DNA of 64,000 nt from CAWUEX02 sp038148375 (GCA_038148375.1 JAYQVH010000002.1:124001-188000), one strand, 5' to 3'. Numbered from the stretch's first letter, positions 28,721 through 37,944 are shown. Numbers and translations are program-made. The notes: generated by a model from the sequence alone, not told the origin.

Positions 28721-30532
28721 TCAATAGGTCAAAATCAGATTGAACAGCACGGAGTAGAAATTGTCTCCTTTGCGGTCCGTTGCGAACAGCTCATCGAATG
28801 CCTTGCCGCCGGACAGTCTGGCGGCGGATGCACGAAGCACGACGTTTTGGATGAACGTCGGGCGGTAAAGGATCGATACCGACGTGTCCCATCCGATCGA
28901 CTTAGACGTCAACGGCTGATTGCGCAGCACCTCGACGATATCTTTCCGCGCAAATCCGATGTGATTGATGTTCGCGAACACGCGCAGCTCGGGCAGTACG
29001 TCCGCGTCGGCGCCGATACCGTAAAGCACGGTGCCCGGGTTGAAGAAATTCGACTGCCCCTGTTCTTTCGACGAACGCAGGGAATTCAACAGCCCGTTGC
29101 GGCCCGACAGGACCACGCCGCCGCCGCCAATCAAGGGCACCGGCTGGCGCATCCAATAGCTGGTATCCGCACCGGCGAACTGCGGGTTCTCGAATATGGC
29201 ATCGAAACCCTGGGCTTTGTCGTCGAATGGGTCTTTGTCGCCGCTGGCGTACATCGCCTGGGCGCGCAGACGGATCCAGTCGAAATCGATCGAGGGTTCC
29301 ACCGCGATGAAATGGGCTTCGATGTTTGCCTTTTCTTCTTCAAAGAAAGATGTGAACGGATTGGCGGAAATGTCGCCCAGCGCCAGATAAGCAGCGTGAG
29401 TCAGGTTGAAGCGGCCGAAGTGGCCGTCGCCGTTAAAACCAAAGTACGTTACGTCGTAATTGAAGCCGCGTTCCGTCGCCAGTGACGCCGGGCGTTCGAG
29501 GAAGCCGTTCTTGTTGAAGAACAACGGGTCGTTGCCTTCACGGTTGCGGTTGTGAGCGACGATGCCTTGCACCGTATACCCGCGCACCGGCCAATCTTGG
29601 CGGTACACATTTGCGAAGAAGATGTCATCGTCGCGCAGGCTCTTGCCGGAATCGTTCAGGCCGGAGTTGGTGTCCTTCTCCATGCGCTTGAACCAGCCTG
29701 CGTTGTACTGCCAGATGTTGTTGTTGCGCGTGCCGAACAGGCGAATTCCGAGCTGCTGGTCTTGAAACAGGAAGCCGCGGAAGTCGAGCGTGACGGGCTG
29801 AATGCCGACACGAACGGAGTCAAAGTCATAGCGGTCGGAGACGTTGCGGATATGGTAGTCGACGAAGGCTTCTTGGAGCGCGAGGTGGCCATCGCCGCGG
29901 GTATCGCCCTGCGCCGGATCGATCAACAGCGCGCGGTTTTCGTCCGCCCACACGTAGTTGTAATTGAACACGGGCGTGACCCGGATTTCCCAGTCAGGCG
30001 GCTTGAAGGCGGTGTCGCCTTTGATGAACGACACGGACGTGATCAGGTTCTGATTAAAGATCCGCTGATCGACCTGACCGAATAGATCAATTGAGCCCGG
30101 CCGCGCGCCGCCTTGCGGCCCGACGGGTGTCGGCACGCCACGCGGCTCAAACACCGTATCGGAAATCACATTTAGGCTGACGAACCAATCGTCGAACAAC
30201 GGCCGGTCGGCCTTCAGCGTGTTCTGATTGTACGGATCCCACCAGCGTTCGTTGACACCGATCGCTTCGACCAAACGCCAGCGGTCCGGGATGGGCAGGG
30301 TTTCGCGCGGGAGGCTCTGTACTGGCGGGGGTACGGCACTCGGGTCTATCTCGGGTAACGGCCTGCGGTCGTCGCGGCCCGGACGCTGCCGCTCTTGGGC
30401 GAGCTGGTCGCCGTCCGCTGAGATGGAGGCGGTTTCATAACTGCGCGGCGCAATGACCTGGGCCGACGCAGCGGTCGTACTGAGCGAAATCAGGCCTAAA
30501 AGAAGAAAGCGATTTTTCATTTTCCGCCGCAT
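28721..30532 (-). CDS. Candidate outer-membrane beta-barrel protein
   Basis: The 603-residue protein has a signal peptide ending TAASAQ, a Pro/Arg-rich linker (about residues 40-80), and then a long run of alternating beta strands that finishes with SVLFNLILTY, an aromatic C-terminus typical of outer-membrane barrels. It contains no heme motif. Its place between multiheme genes is the one porins occupy in porin-cytochrome conduits such as MtrB-MtrA-MtrC, but I cannot claim homology with MtrB. The start is unclear: AAGGAG lies almost against the ATG at 30532 and 13 bases before the ATG at 30520. Confidence 0.75.
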   Translation of the reverse strand: MRRKMKNRFLLLGLISLSTTAASAQVIAPRSYETASISADGDQLAQERQRPGRDDRRPLPEIDPSAVPPPVQSLPRETLPIPDRWRLVEAIGVNERWWDPYNQNTLKADRPLFDDWFVSLNVISDTVFEPRGVPTPVGPQGGARPGSIDLFGQVDQRIFNQNLITSVSFIKGDTAFKPPDWEIRVTPVFNYNYVWADENRALLIDPAQGDTRGDGHLALQEAFVDYHIRNVSDRYDFDSVRVGIQPVTLDFRGFLFQDQQLGIRLFGTRNNNIWQYNAGWFKRMEKDTNSGLNDSGKSLRDDDIFFANVYRQDWPVRGYTVQGIVAHNRNREGNDPLFFNKNGFLERPASLATERGFNYDVTYFGFNGDGHFGRFNLTHAAYLALGDISANPFTSFFEEEKANIEAHFIAVEPSIDFDWIRLRAQAMYASGDKDPFDDKAQGFDAIFENPQFAGADTSYWMRQPVPLIGGGGVVLSGRNGLLNSLRSSKEQGQSNFFNPGTVLYGIGADADVLPELRVFANINHIGFARKDIVEVLRNQPLTSKSIGWDTSVSILYRPTFIQNVVLRASAARLSGGKAFDELFATDRKGDNFYSVLFNLILTY

Positions 30533-32391
30533 ACTCCTTGCTCGCGTGAATCAAGGAACGGCGAGAACGGGCAGTTAACGAAGCGGAGATTGACGCCGCC
30601 GACCTCCACGGTGTCGGCGCGCATATCCGGCGGTGCGTTGCCCACACCGGTGCCGAGCACCTCACCCGCATTGTGCAGGCCGAGGAACGATATCATGTCA
30701 TCCTGATCGATGCCGTCACCGGACACGCCGATGCCGCCGACCAACTGATCGCCGCGGTAGACCGGTACGCTGCCGGGGAAGATTTGCAATCCGTTGGCCA
30801 GGCGTGTCGGCATCGGTCCGGGTGCCGCCGCAGACTGCGGTAATGCTGTGCAGCCCTGGGGTGGCGGCGCGCTGCCGTCGAGACGCAACACGATATCCGT
30901 GAGGACCAAATCCAACTGAAGGCCGGTGTTGAATGGGCTCCAGACCTCAAAGGGAACCGAAAGCGGTCCTGGTGGATTGCCGTTGATGCCATCGGGGAAG
31001 AACGGCCGCGACAGGTTGCCGCCGGAGCGGTCGGCAAAAGCGATGCCGTCGGCCAGTGCCGTGGGGCCGATGAAATTCTGTGCGTTGTTAACGTACACTG
31101 CGAGGCTGGGCACGGTCAGCACGCCGGGCACGAGTTCCACTTCCGCTACCGCGCTTAACTCAGCGGCGGTGGTCGGCCGGGATGCAAAAACGGTAGTCCG
31201 CGCTTTTTGCAACGACACATCGGTACCAAAAATCGGCGCGTCGGGCGTGCGCGCGATTGCCAGGATGTTGGCCTCGGCATCGACGATGGACACCGTGACC
31301 TGGGCATGGCTGCCGAGCGGGCGGCGGATTTGGGCCCGCGCCCGGAAGGCGATGTTCAGCGCCTCGATCAACAGGGTTTGGACTTCGGTTTCGGTCAGGC
31401 CGCCTGCGTCGGGCGCCGGCGCGAGCGCTGCCCGGGGGGCGTACCGGTTGTTGCCGGCGCCATCGCTGAGCACGAACGCGTTGACGCCAGGAACGGCGAC
31501 GCCGCCATCTGCGCGGATGCCGGATGCCTCCGTGCCATATGCCGTGCCCGCCCGCCGTCCCGCCGGAGCATATCCGGCGACCGCGATGTAGTTGCCGGCG
31601 TCCAGGGTCGCCATTGCTCCACGAGCTGAGAGGAATCGCGAGTCCACGTCGGCGTACCGGAAGAATTTCCCTTCAACGGTGATACGGTGGCCAATGATGT
31701 CAAAAGGCGGCTCAAATCCCTGCTGCGCGGCGACGGCGATGAGTTCGTCAAGGTCGCGGTCGAAATCGGCGACGGACAGGTCGAGCCCATACACACCGTC
31801 GGCAAACACGCCAACACCACCAACAACGGCGCCGTCCTTATACAGCGGCATGCCGCCGGGGTCGGCCGACAGGCCGAGCGGTGAGCGGCGCGGGCCGCCG
31901 CCAAGCGTTTCGCCGAAGCGCATCAGGTCCGAGCACGGCAGCTGGCTGAATTGCACGCCGAATAGCGGGCCGCCGGGTTGGCCGCGTTCGCCGGGATTGA
32001 AGTTCTCTTGCACGATCTGACTCGCCGTGCGTGTCGAAAACGCGTTCCCGGAAGACGACAGGTAGCCCCCGGTGATCGCTTTGGCGACGGCGGTGAGCGG
32101 CGCAATGGGAAGCGTCAGTCCGTCGAGGCCGTTGCCGGCCGCAATGCCGCGGCCAGAGGAAATCAGAACATCGGGCAGGTTGTCCGGATCCATAGCGTAC
32201 ACGCCGAGCACGTTGCCGACCCGGTCCGTCACGGCGATCACCGCATTGGAAACGTTACGGGCGTTCGCTTCGGCAACCGCCTGACCGACAATGCGGTCGA
32301 CGTCGGCAATCGTGAGAGACTGACTCGAAGCGCCAAAGGCCCACACCACGACGATGGCGCCTGCAAGTATGTTCAGAAAGTACTGTCTCAT
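30517..32391 (-). CDS. Tandem HbpS/GlcG-like (DUF336) exported protein
   Basis: A 624-residue protein with an N-terminal signal or membrane segment (residues about 7-24) followed by two copies of the HbpS/GlcG fold. Copy one begins SLTIADVDRIVGQAVAEA and ends near VGGVGVFADGVYGLD; copy two begins TETEVQTLLIEALNIAF and ends near VGGIGVSGDGIDQDDM. Each copy carries the family's VTDRVGNVLG or VSIVDAEANIL beta strand. HbpS-type domains bind heme or iron in other systems. The gene overlaps its neighbours at both ends by 4 and 16 bases, so it is translated with the cytochromes. The domain may bind cofactor or support assembly; that is inference. Confidence 0.8.
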   Translation of the reverse strand: MRQYFLNILAGAIVVVWAFGASSQSLTIADVDRIVGQAVAEANARNVSNAVIAVTDRVGNVLGVYAMDPDNLPDVLISSGRGIAAGNGLDGLTLPIAPLTAVAKAITGGYLSSSGNAFSTRTASQIVQENFNPGERGQPGGPLFGVQFSQLPCSDLMRFGETLGGGPRRSPLGLSADPGGMPLYKDGAVVGGVGVFADGVYGLDLSVADFDRDLDELIAVAAQQGFEPPFDIIGHRITVEGKFFRYADVDSRFLSARGAMATLDAGNYIAVAGYAPAGRRAGTAYGTEASGIRADGGVAVPGVNAFVLSDGAGNNRYAPRAALAPAPDAGGLTETEVQTLLIEALNIAFRARAQIRRPLGSHAQVTVSIVDAEANILAIARTPDAPIFGTDVSLQKARTTVFASRPTTAAELSAVAEVELVPGVLTVPSLAVYVNNAQNFIGPTALADGIAFADRSGGNLSRPFFPDGINGNPPGPLSVPFEVWSPFNTGLQLDLVLTDIVLRLDGSAPPPQGCTALPQSAAAPGPMPTRLANGLQIFPGSVPVYRGDQLVGGIGVSGDGIDQDDMISFLGLHNAGEVLGTGVGNAPPDMRADTVEVGGVNLRFVNCPFSPFLDSREQGVCGGK

Positions 32392-32813
32392 CGGTCGATC
32401 ACGATGTACCCCGACTTGAGGCCCCCTTCGTGTTGATAAGACACGGTGAACACAATCGGCAGAAACTGCCCGCTTAAAGTCTCATCGACGATATCAAACG
32501 TCAAAGTACCGTCCCCGCTGGCAGGAAACCCGTTGTCGTGCAGGCTAGAGAGGGTCTCATCCCACGGCACCCAGTAGCCGCTCGCCAGCCGCTGCCGCGG
32601 GGTGTTGTTCTGAAACCGGGCTGTGACATACGTGCCTGTGGGCACATCGCCGTCCAGTTCGACCGTTACGGAGAAGGGCAGCGTTATCTGGTCAACGCGC
32701 AACCGGCCAAGAGAAACCGCATCCCCCGCCAGCAACTGCTGGTCGTTCGCCTGCGCTGGTACCGCGCATAACATAACGAATACGCAAAGGCACAGGTGAC
32801 GCGCCCACGTCAT
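32388..32813 (-). CDS. Small exported beta-rich protein
   Basis: The 141 residues begin with a clear signal peptide (cleavage after AQAND, about residue 23) and continue as a single Ig-like beta domain without heme or metal motifs. It overlaps both neighbouring genes by 4 bases, so it belongs to the operon. I do not recognise the family; a periplasmic scaffold or chaperone for the cytochromes would fit. Its C-terminus (LKSGYIVIDR) resembles the strand that closes other short Ig-like domains. Function unknown. Confidence 0.7.
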   Translation of the reverse strand: MTWARHLCLCVFVMLCAVPAQANDQQLLAGDAVSLGRLRVDQITLPFSVTVELDGDVPTGTYVTARFQNNTPRQRLASGYWVPWDETLSSLHDNGFPASGDGTLTFDIVDETLSGQFLPIVFTVSYQHEGGLKSGYIVIDR

Positions 32814-34591
32814 GGTGCGCCATCCGTCGCATCCGCGATTTTAATCCCCGCAGTATCCGGGGAGATGACGGAAAAGGTGCGATGTATCGTCTTTTCCCGT
32901 GCCGCCTCAAGTTCGGGACGCATGGGCGATTGATGATCGAAATGGAATCCGTGGCAGGTGATGCAGGTCGACGGCACGCGGTCGGTCGCATCCTCACCGC
33001 CGTGACAGGACTGGCAGATTTCAATTGCCGGAAGCAGCACCTCAGACGAAAACTTCGATGTCTTGGCGGCGTGGCAAGTTCCGCATTCAACGTCGCCGTG
33101 CGGCAGATGATCGAACAACCGGGACTTCGGAAACCACTGGGCGTTGATGTGCACCGGCTCAACCACCCACACACCGGTTGAGCGATTGTCGAATGTCCGG
33201 TGGCATTCATCGCACTGTCCGCGTCCGAACCGTCCCGACAAAATGGTCTGCGTCTTGGCTTGGGCCCAATTTTCAGCGACCGCTTTTTCTGCCTCTGTCA
33301 GCGCTGTTCCAGGCCGGCGCCGGATAATCGCGGGCGCCTCAGGTTCTTCGTATCCGCCGCGCATCGCGACCGCGTCATAGGTGTCCGCTATCTGCTTGAA
33401 GAGCGCGTCGGGTTGCCCATGCACGAGTTCCCGGTCCGGCAGTTGGGTGTCAAACGTCAGCTCGTGACACTGGTGGCAGGTCTCGGCGAAGGTGATCGGC
33501 AGAAACGACGCTTCGGACGCATCGGCGATGTGGCATGAGCCGCAATCCAGCACGATGTTGCCGCGCGCGGGATGACGCACGCCTTGGGGCCGGAGGTGCG
33601 CGTCATGCGGAAAGGTCAGGCCCGACGCTTCTTCCGGTGGAACCGCGTCGCTCATCGCCGCATCGCGTGAAATCACATGCAATGACGCGTTGACGACAAC
33701 GCTCGGCCGGAAGTCGGGATGGGCCGAACCGAAATCGAAGACGTTGCGTAATGTCGTACGAGGTTCGTCTTCGGTAAGACTGCCGTGACAATCGACGCAA
33801 AAACCCTGATCGTTGCGCGCAACGGAGACATCGCCCTGATGTTCTTTATGGCAGCGTTGACAGGACACATCCTCCAACGACGCCGTCGGGAAACGCTCAG
33901 GTGTTGCGTGGTTCTCGATGCCCTGATGACAGGTCAGGCATGCGCTGTCTTGGACCTGCACAAAGGGCTTCTCATGGCACGCGCTGCAGGTCTCGCCAAA
34001 AAACTTATGTGCGGCCGAAATCCCGCCGCTCGTCCACACCGCCGTCGGCGAGGCTTCCATACCCTCGCGATTGGCCGAGGCAATGTCGAATTGATTTGTC
34101 GGCGTAAGCAAGTCCAGCACCATCGGCCAGATGATCAGTGCGCCCAGAAACACAACAAACATCGCCCACGACCAAACGCGTTTTGTCGTGCCGACCTTGC
34201 CGATATCAACATTGGTGCGGGAAAGTAAACTTTCAAGCTCGTTGTCCGATTGCTCGACCATTTCGACGGCGACGGTGAGGGCATCTCCGCCCATATGCGA
34301 TTCGACCGTTATGTCGTAGGGGCCGATTGAGATTACGTCGCCAGTATCAAGCCGCCGTGTCGCGATCAGGGATTCGTTGACCGAAACCGAACCGTTGCTC
34401 AGAGCGGTTAAATAAATGCCGCCCGACCGGGAAGAGATTTGGGCATGCTCCAAGAGGACACGAGGATCGGTCAGGCGAATGTCGCACGCCGGACTGCGGC
34501 CGATCAGGATGATATCCGAGTCCAGGAACTCCTCTTTTACGGCTGTTCCGCCACGCGCCTTCCGAGTGACATTCTTAATTTCGACTTTCAT
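32810..34591 (-). CDS. FHA domain fused to a decaheme cytochrome c through one membrane helix
   Basis: The 593-residue protein has three parts. Residues 1-105 are an FHA domain, with GRSPACDIRL, a conserved His in LEHAQIS and an Asn in SVSVNES; FHA domains bind phosphothreonine peptides. Residues about 139-161 form one membrane helix. Residues 200-550 carry ten CxxCH sites: CSACH, CLTCH, CQRCH, CVDCH, CGSCH, CHQCH, CDECH, CGTCH, CQSCH and CITCH. With no signal peptide, the FHA domain should be cytoplasmic and the hemes periplasmic. This suggests phosphorylation-dependent control of electron transfer. It follows the cytochrome b-like gene by 5 bases. Confidence 0.9.
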   Translation of the reverse strand: MKVEIKNVTRKARGGTAVKEEFLDSDIILIGRSPACDIRLTDPRVLLEHAQISSRSGGIYLTALSNGSVSVNESLIATRRLDTGDVISIGPYDITVESHMGGDALTVAVEMVEQSDNELESLLSRTNVDIGKVGTTKRVWSWAMFVVFLGALIIWPMVLDLLTPTNQFDIASANREGMEASPTAVWTSGGISAAHKFFGETCSACHEKPFVQVQDSACLTCHQGIENHATPERFPTASLEDVSCQRCHKEHQGDVSVARNDQGFCVDCHGSLTEDEPRTTLRNVFDFGSAHPDFRPSVVVNASLHVISRDAAMSDAVPPEEASGLTFPHDAHLRPQGVRHPARGNIVLDCGSCHIADASEASFLPITFAETCHQCHELTFDTQLPDRELVHGQPDALFKQIADTYDAVAMRGGYEEPEAPAIIRRRPGTALTEAEKAVAENWAQAKTQTILSGRFGRGQCDECHRTFDNRSTGVWVVEPVHINAQWFPKSRLFDHLPHGDVECGTCHAAKTSKFSSEVLLPAIEICQSCHGGEDATDRVPSTCITCHGFHFDHQSPMRPELEAAREKTIHRTFSVISPDTAGIKIADATDGAP

Positions 34592-34596
34592 CGTAC

Positions 34597-35418
34597 CTAC
34601 CAGTAATAAAAGACGGTGACGATGTGGGCGAAGAGCGCTGCCATGGAGCCCAGCGTGAACGGCACGTGCACGTACAGCCAGACCTGGAGCAGCGAGCGGA
34701 GCTGAATATCCCGGCGCAAGCGGGTGAGAAGATCCTCTTTTTTCGTCAATCGGCTCAGAATCTGGCGCCGGGTTTCCTGGTCGGTCGATTCCGTGCTCGT
34801 CTCGAGTTTTTGCCGCGCCAGCGTGGTTGGGCAGTCCGGGTCAGATCCGCTGAGTTGGCGCCATAGCGAACCGCCGATGCGCGTATCTTGAACGGCATCG
34901 GATACCGCCTGCGCAGTTTCATCGTCGAGCGACATGACCTGACTGCGCAGATCGCGGTCAAGGTCGGCAATCTGCGCCAGCATTGTTTCGGTGGTCATCC
35001 CGCGCCGGTTTTGCGCGATCAGACGCGGGCACGTCAGATAAAAGTAAAGCCCCATAATTCCGCTGACGACAACGATCAGCATCAGGAAATACAACACGGT
35101 GTGGATATTGACTCCGAACTGGAATCCGCTGTGCAGGGTCGCGATAACCACCAAAGTCAGGCCCAAATAGACGTGAGCCGACGCCCAATCTTCGAGTTTG
35201 ATCGTTCCCGGTTTGTATGACCGCTTGCGGACGCCGAACCACGTCAGCCACACCATGATGCCCGCGGCGATGACGCCGAGCGTATAGCCAAGCCAGGTAC
35301 CGCCGTTGGGTTTCTCGACCGGCGAGTGGAAGAGGTACACCGCACTTGCAACGGCGATCAAAGCAGCCGACCACTTGAGGTAACGGTGATTGCGGTAAAT
35401 CAGAATGGATTCATGCAT
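34597..35418 (-). CDS. Four-helix membrane protein, probable b-type cytochrome
   Basis: The 273-residue protein has hydrophobic segments near residues 14-32, 43-62, 85-125 (two) and 245-272. Two of them carry His pairs 14 residues apart (H-VYLGLTLVVIATL-H and H-VPFTLGSMAALFA-H), the spacing of ligands for a b heme on one side of the membrane each. A long charged cytoplasmic or periplasmic loop (about 130-235) separates the halves. It resembles small cytochrome b subunits of quinol or Fe-S reductases in outline only. Placed between the FAD/Fe-S protein and the FHA-cytochrome, it can pass electrons across the inner membrane or exchange them with quinone. Confidence 0.7.
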   Translation of the reverse strand: MHESILIYRNHRYLKWSAALIAVASAVYLFHSPVEKPNGGTWLGYTLGVIAAGIMVWLTWFGVRKRSYKPGTIKLEDWASAHVYLGLTLVVIATLHSGFQFGVNIHTVLYFLMLIVVVSGIMGLYFYLTCPRLIAQNRRGMTTETMLAQIADLDRDLRSQVMSLDDETAQAVSDAVQDTRIGGSLWRQLSGSDPDCPTTLARQKLETSTESTDQETRRQILSRLTKKEDLLTRLRRDIQLRSLLQVWLYVHVPFTLGSMAALFAHIVTVFYYW

Positions 35419-35430
35419 GAGCCTGTCGTC

Positions 35431-37854
35431 CTACCGCAATGCCGCCAGGGTCATGAACTTTTCCGGACTGACACGGGCTGCCGCGCCGGTTGGGCAGGCG
35501 CGCACGCAGGCCGCGCCGCCTTTGATGCCCTTGCACATATCGCACTTTACGGCGCGCTTGATTTTATCTCCGTCATCTTTGGCTGCGCCGTTGTGGCCAT
35601 TGGCTTTGGCGTACTCGGCCTCTTCGCCGGGTCCGGGCCCCTTGCCGAACAACAGCCAGCCGAACAGATCGAATTTCTCATCCGGCAGGGTCGCCAGCTG
35701 AATCACGCCGTACGGGCAGTTGCTCTCGCAGTTGCCGCAGCCGATGCAGCTGTCGTCGATAAAGACTTCGCCGTCCGGTGCCCGGTGAATGGCATCGGGC
35801 GGGCAGTCGGCCATGCAGTGCGGATGCTGGCAGTGGCGGCAGGAGGTGGGCACGTGCAAGGACTGAAAAGATGGACCGGCCTCGCGGTCGAGGCGGGAAA
35901 GGCCGTTATGGGTCTCCGCGCAGGCCTTTTCGCAGTTGTCGCAATGGATGCATAACGTTTCGTCGATGAGCAGGACGTCCGTGCCCTCGCCGATGCCCTG
36001 TTCGATCAGGAACTGGATAATGCTCCCCGCTTCCGGACGGTCTTCCATCTGCTCGTTCTGTCTGAGGCGTTCGCGGAATTTGGCTTCGACGCTGGCGCGG
36101 ATGTTGGCGTTTTTCTCCATCACTGCCTTAAAAGCGTCGCCCGAAAGGCAAATGGTTTCCGTATTGTGGGCGGCGCGCACGGTGGCGGACCGCGGTTGAT
36201 CGGACAGCAGCGCCATCTCGCCGATGTAGTTGCCGGCCGGGACGTAGCTCAGCACCACATCGCGGCCGCCAATGCTCACCGAGACAGTGCAGGATCCGGA
36301 GCGAATCAGGTGCATGTGGTTGCCGATGTCGCCCTGGTTGAATAGCACCTGGCCGGCTTTGAAGTTCTCGATCTCAGCCGTTTCCACCAGCTCTTCGAGT
36401 TCGTTGGCCGGCACACCAGGCGTGAGGTGCATCTGCACCTGGCGGAGGATCGAGGTTTTATCGAGGGCGCGTTTAACGCTATCGACGGACTGAATCAGTT
36501 TCAGCATGGTGCGGCGCGGTGTTTCGAACACGACGCAATCGGTTGCCGCCACGACGGTCGCAGTTCTGCGCCGGCCGGAAATCAGTCCCATCTCGCCAAA
36601 GAATTCGCCTTCCCGCAGGGTGACGACGACGCTGGGGTCGACCGGACTCACTTGAATGCCGACTTGTCCGATGAACACCGTATAAAAAGTGTCTGAGTAA
36701 TCATTGCGCTTAAATACGATCTCGCCTTGTTTGAAAGAGTGCACTTTGGAATCGAGCATGCACTCGCGCAGCAGCAGCGTATTTAAGCCGGAGAAGACCG
36801 GAATGGTCTTGCGGATGGCGGCAAGCAACTGATCGACGTCCACGTCGCCCATCGAGGCGAACTTCTCTTCGAGCAGCGGTTCGTCGGCGGGCGGGATGTC
36901 GTTGCCGGCGATGTATTCGATAACCTCATAGCCCTGGTTCATCGCCTGCTTGATCAGCGGATACCCGCCAAGCGCACCGACGATATACATGCCCGCGACG
37001 TTTGATTCGTATTGCGGCGACACCTCCGGGAGTACCGCGGGGTCGTCGCTGGGAAACTCGACCCCGCAGGCTTCGACGAACTTGCGCGGCGGCGAGGCGC
37101 CGAGGCGGGCGATGATGCGGTTGCACGGCACCCGTGCCTCACCGTCGGGCGTTTCCAAAATAATAGCGTCGTCTTCTACTCTCAGCGGTGAAGACTCGTA
37201 GTAGCACTGCACGTCGCCCTTATCGATCGCGTTCACGATCAGCGACAGATTGCCCTGTTTGGCGCGTGCGAATTCGGCGCGGCGATTGACGATCACCACG
37301 GTGTTCTGCGCTGCCAGCGCGACCGCGTTTTCGATGGCGGCATCGCCGGCGCCGATCACGACGATTGTCTCGTCCTCGTATTCCTCGGGATCGTCGAGCT
37401 GATACTGCACCAGCGGCAGGTCGCCGCCGTCGCAGCGCAGCTTGTTGATATTGCCTTGCAGACCGATCGACAGCACAACGTGTGCCGCGGTGATGGTTTC
37501 GCCGCCAGCCAGGCTTAGATGAAAAATATCGCCCTGTTTTTCGATCGCGGCGACATCGGCGTTGTACTTGATGTTTACGCCACAGAAGTCGAGACCTTCA
37601 TCCCACGCGCCGAGAATCTCTTCGCGCTTACCGGCCCGGAACGACAAGTCGGATCGCAACGGCAAGATGTCCGGCGTGGCCATGACGAACTTGCCTTTTT
37701 GATATTTGTAGATGGTGTCGGACGCATGGTCCTGGCGTTCCAACAGCACGTGTTTCATACGCATCTTCGACGCGTGCGCGCCCGCACTGAGACCCGCCGG
37801 ACCAGATCCCACAATTGCAACTTCGTACTCGGCGCCCGCGGGTGCGTCGCTCAC
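35431..37854 (-). CDS. FAD/NAD(P) oxidoreductase fused to two cNMP-binding domains and four Fe-S clusters
   Basis: The 807-residue protein begins with a thioredoxin reductase-like FAD domain (VGSGPAG near residue 15-21) and an NAD(P)-binding motif GAGDAA, but I see no CxxC redox pair in this part. Two cyclic-nucleotide-binding (Crp-type) domains follow at about 350-480 and 495-620, each with a GEFFGEMGLISGRRRTATV- or GEMALLSDQPRSATV-like phosphate-binding cassette. From residue 635 come four Cys groups typical of DmsB-like ferredoxin proteins (CIHCDNC, CRHCQHPHC, CIGCGNC, CDMCKGIKGGAAC). It should join NAD(P)H to the membrane complex under control of cAMP/cGMP-like ligands. The GTG at 37854 follows GGGGAAGG; a longer frame to 37896 is less likely. 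First gene of the operon. Confidence 0.87.
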   Translation of the reverse strand: MSDAPAGAEYEVAIVGSGPAGLSAGAHASKMRMKHVLLERQDHASDTIYKYQKGKFVMATPDILPLRSDLSFRAGKREEILGAWDEGLDFCGVNIKYNADVAAIEKQGDIFHLSLAGGETITAAHVVLSIGLQGNINKLRCDGGDLPLVQYQLDDPEEYEDETIVVIGAGDAAIENAVALAAQNTVVIVNRRAEFARAKQGNLSLIVNAIDKGDVQCYYESSPLRVEDDAIILETPDGEARVPCNRIIARLGASPPRKFVEACGVEFPSDDPAVLPEVSPQYESNVAGMYIVGALGGYPLIKQAMNQGYEVIEYIAGNDIPPADEPLLEEKFASMGDVDVDQLLAAIRKTIPVFSGLNTLLLRECMLDSKVHSFKQGEIVFKRNDYSDTFYTVFIGQVGIQVSPVDPSVVVTLREGEFFGEMGLISGRRRTATVVAATDCVVFETPRRTMLKLIQSVDSVKRALDKTSILRQVQMHLTPGVPANELEELVETAEIENFKAGQVLFNQGDIGNHMHLIRSGSCTVSVSIGGRDVVLSYVPAGNYIGEMALLSDQPRSATVRAAHNTETICLSGDAFKAVMEKNANIRASVEAKFRERLRQNEQMEDRPEAGSIIQFLIEQGIGEGTDVLLIDETLCIHCDNCEKACAETHNGLSRLDREAGPSFQSLHVPTSCRHCQHPHCMADCPPDAIHRAPDGEVFIDDSCIGCGNCESNCPYGVIQLATLPDEKFDLFGWLLFGKGPGPGEEAEYAKANGHNGAAKDDGDKIKRAVKCDMCKGIKGGAACVRACPTGAAARVSPEKFMTLAALR

Positions 37855-37944
37855 TGTGCCTTCCCCAGAACATTCTGTCCGCAAGCTAAATGGCACCGTC
37901 CCAATGCCAGCTTGGTCCCACGGACTTAAGAGCGTCTATATTAA

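Noticed and set aside
28721..30532. Assignment of the barrel as an MtrB homologue
   Set aside because: Position and strand pattern fit, but no specific MtrB motif, such as its N-terminal CxxC, was seen, so only a general barrel is claimed.
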